From the NCBI RefSeq assembly GCF_003339815.1, contig NZ_PPTT01000007.1:1-64000 (forward strand): 64,000 nucleotides of DNA, read 5' to 3'. This document shows, one piece after another, positions 59,308 through 64,000 of the stretch; position 1 is the first letter of the stretch, and the number at the start of each line of letters is the position of its first letter. The notes beneath the pieces were generated by a model, which made no database searches, was not told the origin of the DNA, and worked only from the letters and a program-made list of their open reading frames with translations. Source of the stretch: Eggerthella sinensis. Its GTDB lineage: Bacteria; Actinomycetota; Coriobacteriia; Coriobacteriales; Eggerthellaceae. A program made the position numbers and the translations under genes.

Positions 59308-61251
59308 ATGAGCGAAACCATCGAAACGCAGATTATCGAAGACGATCCTATCGCGGTGCGGCGCGCGAAGCGCGAGGCGCTGCTTGCGGCGGGCAAGGAC
59401 CCGTACGGCCACGCGTTCAAGTACTCGCACCATCTGGCCGAGCTGGCCGAGCGCTACGCCAACCTCGAGGACGGCGCGTCCACCGAGGACGAGGTGAAGG
59501 TGGCGGGCCGCGTCATGGCCAAGCGCGACCAGGGCAAGCTCGCGTTCCTCGAACTGCGCGACTCCTCGGGCGACATGCAGCTGTTCTGCCGCATCAACGC
59601 GCTGGGCGAGGATATGTTCGCCGAGCTCAAGGATCTCGACGTGGGCGACTGGATTGGCGTCGAGGGCACCATGATGCGTACGAAGCGCGGGCAGCTGTCC
59701 GTGTCGGTGACGTCGTTCGAGCTGCTCAGCAAGAGCCTGCGCCCGCTTCCCGAGAAGTTCCACGGCCTGGCCGACAAGGAGACGCGCTACCGTCAGCGCT
59801 ACGTGGACCTCGTCATGAACCGCGAGGTGCGCGACACGTTCGAGAAGCGCTTCAAGGTGGTTTCCGCCATTCGCCGCTACATGGAGGGCGAGGGCTTCTA
59901 CGAGGTTGAGACGCCCATCCTGCACCCCATCCTCGGCGGCGCGAACGCGCGTCCCTTCGTCACGCATCACAACGCGCTCGACAAGGACTTCTACCTGCGC
60001 ATCGCCACCGAGCTGCATCTCAAGCGCCTGATCGTGGGCGGCTTCGAGAAGGTGTTCGAGATCGGGCGCCAGTTCCGCAACGAGGGCATGGACCCGTACC
60101 ACAACCCCGAGTTCACCACGATGGAGTTCTACCAGGCGTTCAGCGACCTCGAGGGCATGATGGAGCTCACGCAGGGCGTCGTGCAGGCTGCGGCGCTCGC
60201 CGCATGCGGCACGATGCAGGTGGAGTACCAGGGCCAGACCGTCGACCTGAGCGGCTCGTGGCGTCGCGCCACCATGATCGAGCTGGCCAGCGCCGGCGCG
60301 GGCGAGGACGTGAGCTTCGAGCGCACGCGCGACGAGCTCGTGGAAATCCTCGAGCGCAACGGCGGCCACGCCGAGGCCGCATGGGGCAAGGGCAAGCTCA
60401 TCGCCGAGATCTTCGAGGCCGTGGCCGAGGAGAAGCTCATCCAGCCCACCTTCGTCACCGAGCACCCCATCGAGGTGTCGCCGCTGGCCAAGAAGAAGGC
60501 CGGCGACCCGAACCTCACCGAGCGCTTCGAGCTGTTCATCTGCGGTCACGAGTACGCCAACGCCTTCGGCGAGCTGAACGACCCGGTCGACCAGGCCGAG
60601 CGCTTCCGCGCGCAGGTTGAGGCGAAGGACCTCGGCGACGACGAGGCCATGGGCTACGACGACGACTACGTGCGCGCGCTCGAGTACGGCATGCCCCCGG
60701 CGGGCGGCTGCGGCATCGGCATCGACCGCCTGGTCATGCTGCTGGCCGACGCCCCGTCCATCCGCGACGTGCTGCTGTTCCCGCACATGCGCGACGAGGC
60801 TCCGGCGGGCGGGCGTCCGCGCGCTGCCGCGGCCGAGGCGCCGGTCGCCGCGACGGCGGCCGCTGCGGCTCCCATCGACTTCTCGAAGGCGGTCGTCGAG
60901 CCGCTGTTCGCCGACGAGGTGGACTTCGACACGTTCAGCAAGTCGGACTTCCGCGCCGTGAAGGTGAAGGAGTGCATCGCCGTTCCGAAGAGCAAGAAGC
61001 TGCTGCAGTTCACGCTCGACGACGGCACGGACGCCGATCGCGTCATCCTGTCCGGCATCCACGCGTACTACGAGCCGGAGGAGCTGGTGGGTCGCACGCT
61101 CATCGCCATCACCAACCTGCCGCCGCGCAAGATGATGGGCGTCGATTCGTGCGGCATGCTGCTGTCGGCCATTCACGAGGAGGAGGGCGAGGAACGCCTC
61201 AACCTGCTCATGGTTGACGACCGCATCCCCGCCGGAGCGAAGCTGTACTAA
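59308..61251 (+). CDS. lysS: Lysyl-tRNA synthetase (class II) with C-terminal tRNA-binding OB domain
   Basis: A 647-residue protein. Residues about 1-500 are a class II LysRS: OB anticodon domain (VKVAGRVMAKRDQGKLAFLE), motif 1 around FYEVETPILHPILGGANA, motif 2 FRNEGMDPYHNPEFT and motif 3 GCGIGIDRLVML. After PHMRDEAPAGG comes an Ala-rich linker (about 505-530) and then a Trbp111/EMAPII-like domain of the MetRS C-terminal kind (SDFRAVKVKECIAVPKSKKL, AITNLPPRKMMGVDSCGMLL). Such a domain normally dimerises or grips tRNA non-specifically in MetRS, so its fusion to LysRS is unusual to my knowledge. Start ATG 59308; a hairpin follows the stop. Confidence 0.93.
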   Translation: MSETIETQIIEDDPIAVRRAKREALLAAGKDPYGHAFKYSHHLAELAERYANLEDGASTEDEVKVAGRVMAKRDQGKLAFLELRDSSGDMQLFCRINALGEDMFAELKDLDVGDWIGVEGTMMRTKRGQLSVSVTSFELLSKSLRPLPEKFHGLADKETRYRQRYVDLVMNREVRDTFEKRFKVVSAIRRYMEGEGFYEVETPILHPILGGANARPFVTHHNALDKDFYLRIATELHLKRLIVGGFEKVFEIGRQFRNEGMDPYHNPEFTTMEFYQAFSDLEGMMELTQGVVQAAALAACGTMQVEYQGQTVDLSGSWRRATMIELASAGAGEDVSFERTRDELVEILERNGGHAEAAWGKGKLIAEIFEAVAEEKLIQPTFVTEHPIEVSPLAKKKAGDPNLTERFELFICGHEYANAFGELNDPVDQAERFRAQVEAKDLGDDEAMGYDDDYVRALEYGMPPAGGCGIGIDRLVMLLADAPSIRDVLLFPHMRDEAPAGGRPRAAAAEAPVAATAAAAAPIDFSKAVVEPLFADEVDFDTFSKSDFRAVKVKECIAVPKSKKLLQFTLDDGTDADRVILSGIHAYYEPEELVGRTLIAITNLPPRKMMGVDSCGMLLSAIHEEEGEERLNLLMVDDRIPAGAKLY

Positions 61252-61276
61252 CCGCTCCCTGCACCGTCATGCTTCC

Positions 61277-61309
61277 CGAGGGCCGTCCGCACAACGCGGG
61301 CGGCCCTCG
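61277..61309 (+). terminator. Hairpin after lysS
   Basis: CGAGGGCCG (61277-61285) pairs with CGGCCCTCG (61301-61309), with an inner CCGC/GCGG. No U-tract. The rest of the 305-bp gap before clpC carries its promoter region only. Confidence 0.7.
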
Positions 61310-61484
61310 TGCATGCGGGACGGAGCGGACCCCCGCGGCGTCGCACGTTACGAATCCTTGTCGGATGCGATCACGTTCGGAAGCGTCCCGAGGCTTGGAC
61401 GAGCAGCGGGAGAGGTCGTGGTAGGATGAACGGGTCGCCGCATCGCCGCAAGTTATGGAGCAGGCGTGTGCGGGATGCGTCGCG

Positions 61485-61511
61485 TTAGCACTCTTTCAAG
61501 GAGAGTGCTAA
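61485..61511 (+). promoter_or_regulatory. CIRCE operator (HrcA site) over the clpC promoter
   Basis: TTAGCACTC, nine bases, GAGTGCTAA: a perfect 9-9-9 CIRCE element. Its right arm forms an extended -10 (TGC then TAACAT, 61506-61514) and its left arm a -35-like TTAGCA at 18 bp, so HrcA binding would directly cover the promoter. Confidence 0.9.
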
Positions 61512-61556
61512 CATAGTACGCGATACACGGAAGCATCCTCAAGAAACGAGGCTTAC

Positions 61557-64000
61557 ATGTCATTTGAGAAGTTTACGGACAAGGCGCGCAAAGTGCTCGT
61601 CCTGGCTCAGGACGAAGCGCGCTCCCTCCATCAACCCTACGTGGGCACCGAGCACATCCTGCTCGGCCTCATCCAAGAGAAGGACGGCTTGGCCGCCCAG
61701 GCGCTCGAGCGCCTCAACGTGAAGTACGACGCCGTCGTGCAGGCCATCCGCCAGGTGGTCACCATCGACGAGGACACGGACGTGTCGGGCCACCTGTCCT
61801 TCACGCCGCGCGTCAAGCGCGTGCTGGAGAACAGCCTGCGCGAGGCCATGCAGATGGGACAATCCTACATCTCCACCGAGCACCTGCTGCTCGGCATCGT
61901 GCGCGAGGGCGACGGCACCGCGCTCGAGGTGCTCACGCGCCTCGGCGTGTCGGGCGACGACGTGCGCAGCGCGCTCAACGACCTGGTGGGGCAGAGCCCC
62001 GTCTACGCCGGGCGCAACCCCTTCGACCCGAACGCCGGGTCGTCGGACAGCGTGCTCAAGGAGTTCGGCACCGACCTCACGCAGAAGGCGCGCGACGGCA
62101 AGCTCGACCCGGTCATCGGCCGCGCGGGCGAAATCGAGCGCGTCATGCAGGTGCTCAGCCGCCGCCAGAAGAACAACCCGCTGCTCATCGGCGAGCCGGG
62201 CGTGGGCAAAACCGCCGTGGCCGAAGGCCTGGCCCAGCTCATCGTGTCGAACCAGGTGCCCGACATCCTGCGCGGCAAGCGCCTGTTCACGCTCGACGTG
62301 AGCGCGCTCGTGGCCGGTTCCAAGTACCGCGGCGAGTTCGAGGAACGCCTGAAGAAGTGCATCAAGGAAGTGATGGACGCGGGCGACATCATCCTGTTCA
62401 TCGACGAGATCCACACGCTCATCGGCGCGGGCTCGGCCGAGGGCTCCATCGACGCGGCCGCCATCCTGAAGCCGCCGCTGTCCCGCGGCGAGATCCAGGT
62501 GGTGGGCGCCACCACCATCGACGAGTACCGCAAGCACTTCGAGAAGGACTCCGCGCTCGAGCGTCGCTTCCAGCCCATCACCGTGGGCGAGCCGAACGAG
62601 GAGCAGGCGCTGCGCATCATGGAGGGTCTGCGCGACCGCTACGAGGCGCACCACCAGGTGCACTTCACCGACGAGGCGCTGCAAGCCGCCGTGTCGCTGT
62701 CCAGCCGCTACATTCAGGACCGCTTCCTGCCCGACAAGGCCATCGACGTGCTGGACGAGGCGGGCGCGCGCATGCGCATCCGGAACATGACGCTGCCCAA
62801 GGAGCTGCGCGAGCTCGATGAAGAGCTGCGCACGATCCGCGGCGAGAAGGATTCGGCCATTGCCGCCCAGGACTTCGAGCGCGCCGCCCAGCTGCGCGAC
62901 CAGGAGTCCGAGCTCAAGGCCAAGCGCGTCGAAGCCGAGAAGAAGTGGGAAGAGGACGCGCAGAAGTCCGTCCATCAGGTTACCGTGGAGGACATCGCCG
63001 ACGTGGTGTCCATGAGCACGGGCGTGCCCGTGTCGAACCTCACCGAAGCCGAGACCGAGAAGCTGCTGCGCATGGAAAGCGCGCTGCACGAGCGTGTCAT
63101 CGGCCAGGAAGAGGCCGTCACGGCGCTGTCGAAGGCCATCCGCCGCTCGCGTTCCGGCCTCAAGGACCCGAAGCGCCCCGCCGGCTCGTTCATCTTCCTG
63201 GGCCCCTCGGGCGTGGGCAAGACGGAGCTGTCGAAGGCGTTGGCCGAGTTCCTGTTCAACTCCGAGGACGCGCTGTTGTCCTTCGACATGTCCGAGTACA
63301 TGGAGAAGCACAGCGTGAGCCGTCTCGTGGGTTCGCCTCCGGGCTACGTGGGCTTCGACGAGGGCGGCCAGCTGACGAAGGCCGTGCGCCAGCGCCCCTA
63401 CTCGGTGGTGCTGTTCGACGAGATCGAGAAAGCGCACCCCGACGTGTTCAACATCCTGCTCCAGATTTTGGAAGAGGGTCGCTTGACGGACGCGCAGGGT
63501 CGCACGGTGGACTTCCGCAACGCGGTCATCATCATGACCTCGAACGTGGGCGCGCGCGAAATCGCCCAGCCCACCACGCTGGGCTTCTCCACCGAGGAGC
63601 ACGCGGGGCTGTCCGACAAGGAGATCAAGAGCCGCGTCATGGCCGAGATGAAGAAGCTGTTCAGGCCTGAGTTCCTGAACCGCATCGACGAGATGATCGT
63701 GTTCAAGTCCTTGAACGACGACCAGATCTCCAAAATCGTCAAGCTCATGGTGGCCGACCTGCGCGAGCGCTTGATCGAGCAGAACATGTCCATCAACCTC
63801 ACCGAGGGGGCGTGCAAGCTCATCGCCAAGGAAGGCACCGACGCCGCGTACGGCGCCCGCCCGCTGCGCCGCGCCATCCAGCGTTTGCTGGAGGACCCGC
63901 TGTCTGAGGAAATCCTCGAAGGCAAGTGGACGAGTGGCTCCATCATCGAGGTGGATGCGGTGGACGGCGAGCTTGTGTTCACCACGGGTTCGGGCTCGAT
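61557..64000 (+). CDS. clpC: ATP-dependent protease ATP-binding subunit ClpC (cut by window end)
   Basis: An AAA+ unfoldase that feeds ClpP, open to the end of the window (814 codons seen; the last residues and stop are outside). It begins [20 protein letters not shown], the ClpN repeat, followed by the second ClpN half ([20 protein letters not shown]). First AAA: Walker [13 protein letters not shown], Walker [12 protein letters not shown]. The UVR-type coiled middle domain [18 protein letters not shown] marks it as ClpC rather than ClpB. Second [21 protein letters not shown] and [16 protein letters not shown], then [19 protein letters not shown]. The ATG is 46 bases after a CIRCE operator, so it should be induced by heat through HrcA. 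Confidence 0.95.
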   Translation, partial: MSFEKFTDKARKVLVLAQDEARSLHQPYVGTEHILLGLIQEKDGLAAQALERLNVKYDAVVQAIRQVVTIDEDTDVSGHLSFTPRVKRVLENSLREAMQMGQSYISTEHLLLGIVREGDGTALEVLTRLGVSGDDVRSALNDLVGQSPVYAGRNPFDPNAGSSDSVLKEFGTDLTQKARDGKLDPVIGRAGEIERVMQVLSRRQKNNPLLIGEPGVGKTAVAEGLAQLIVSNQVPDILRGKRLFTLDVSALVAGSKYRGEFEERLKKCIKEVMDAGDIILFIDEIHTLIGAGSAEGSIDAAAILKPPLSRGEIQVVGATTIDEYRKHFEKDSALERRFQPITVGEPNEEQALRIMEGLRDRYEAHHQVHFTDEALQAAVSLSSRYIQDRFLPDKAIDVLDEAGARMRIRNMTLPKELRELDEELRTIRGEKDSAIAAQDFERAAQLRDQESELKAKRVEAEKKWEEDAQKSVHQVTVEDIADVVSMSTGVPVSNLTEAETEKLLRMESALHERVIGQEEAVTALSKAIRRSRSGLKDPKRPAGSFIFLGPSGVGKTELSKALAEFLFNSEDALLSFDMSEYMEKHSVSRLVGSPPGYVGFDEGGQLTKAVRQRPYSVVLFDEIEKAHPDVFNILLQILEEGRLTDAQGRTVDFRNAVIIMTSNVGAREIAQPTTLGFSTEEHAGLSDKEIKSRVMAEMKKLFRPEFLNRIDEMIVFKSLNDDQISKIVKLMVADLRERLIEQNMSINLTEGACKLIAKEGTDAAYGARPLRRAIQRLLEDPLSEEILEGKWTSGSIIEVDAVDGELVFTTGSGS

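Noticed and set aside
58261-61176. Long open frame antisense to tatA, greA and lysS
   Set aside because: Same shadow effect of GC-rich coding DNA; no domain, and three certain genes occupy the plus strand.

Overview
The window is GC-rich chromosomal DNA, almost certainly from an Eggerthella-like member of the Coriobacteriia (Actinobacteria). This rests on overall gene style: RpoB/RpoC with an actinobacterial-type acidic insert in RpoC, frequent GTG/TTG starts, a class B sortase and the menaquinone-era housekeeping set. I cannot confirm the species from sequence alone.

Left half (1-44,851) is core chromosome: a lactonase-type propeller protein; a DUF2156 (MprF C-terminal-like) protein; a sortase-anchored surface protein; rpoB-rpoC under its own promoter; hisE-glmM; a polyphosphate cluster (ppk1, ppx and a divergent double-domain PPK2/Pap); an unlisted 38-residue membrane peptide; a class B sortase translationally coupled to purF, then purM-purN, an XdhC-like protein, a cysteine hydrolase and purH; a membrane DnaJ; a flippase / ATP-grasp / flippase operon; a solute-binding lipoprotein directly followed by a dCache-GGDEF-EAL receptor; a hotdog thioesterase; an OmpR-type two-component system divergent from a MacA/MacB-like export operon; and tRNA-Pro(CGG).

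From just after the tRNA (about 44,980) to about 54,850 the base composition drops and the DNA is accessory. It holds decayed genes, a 30-residue peptide ORF with a perfect hairpin, a DUF2975 membrane protein with its XRE regulator, a fossil IS21-family element, and a tightly packed low-GC operon: a secreted small protein, a membrane-anchored partner, two ABC-2 permeases, an ATPase of the peptide-immunity type, and a second anchored protein. It ends in frameshifted remains of a conjugative element (VirB4-like ATPase tail, Tn916-type sigma-like regulator). I read this as an integrated element beside tRNA-Pro that has lost its transfer genes but kept a peptide/export cargo. The exporter operon is the best candidate for an undescribed system.

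The right end (54,956-64,000) returns to GC-rich DNA: an XRE-membrane regulator with an ABC/FtsX-type exporter, a candidate small RNA with its own promoter and terminator, tatA, greA, a lysyl-tRNA synthetase with a fused tRNA-binding OB domain, and clpC (cut by the window edge) under a perfect CIRCE operator.

The most striking protein-level observation is in RpoC: its C-terminal extension contains a helix-hairpin-helix segment very like the alpha-subunit C-terminal domain, with most of the known DNA-contact residues kept.
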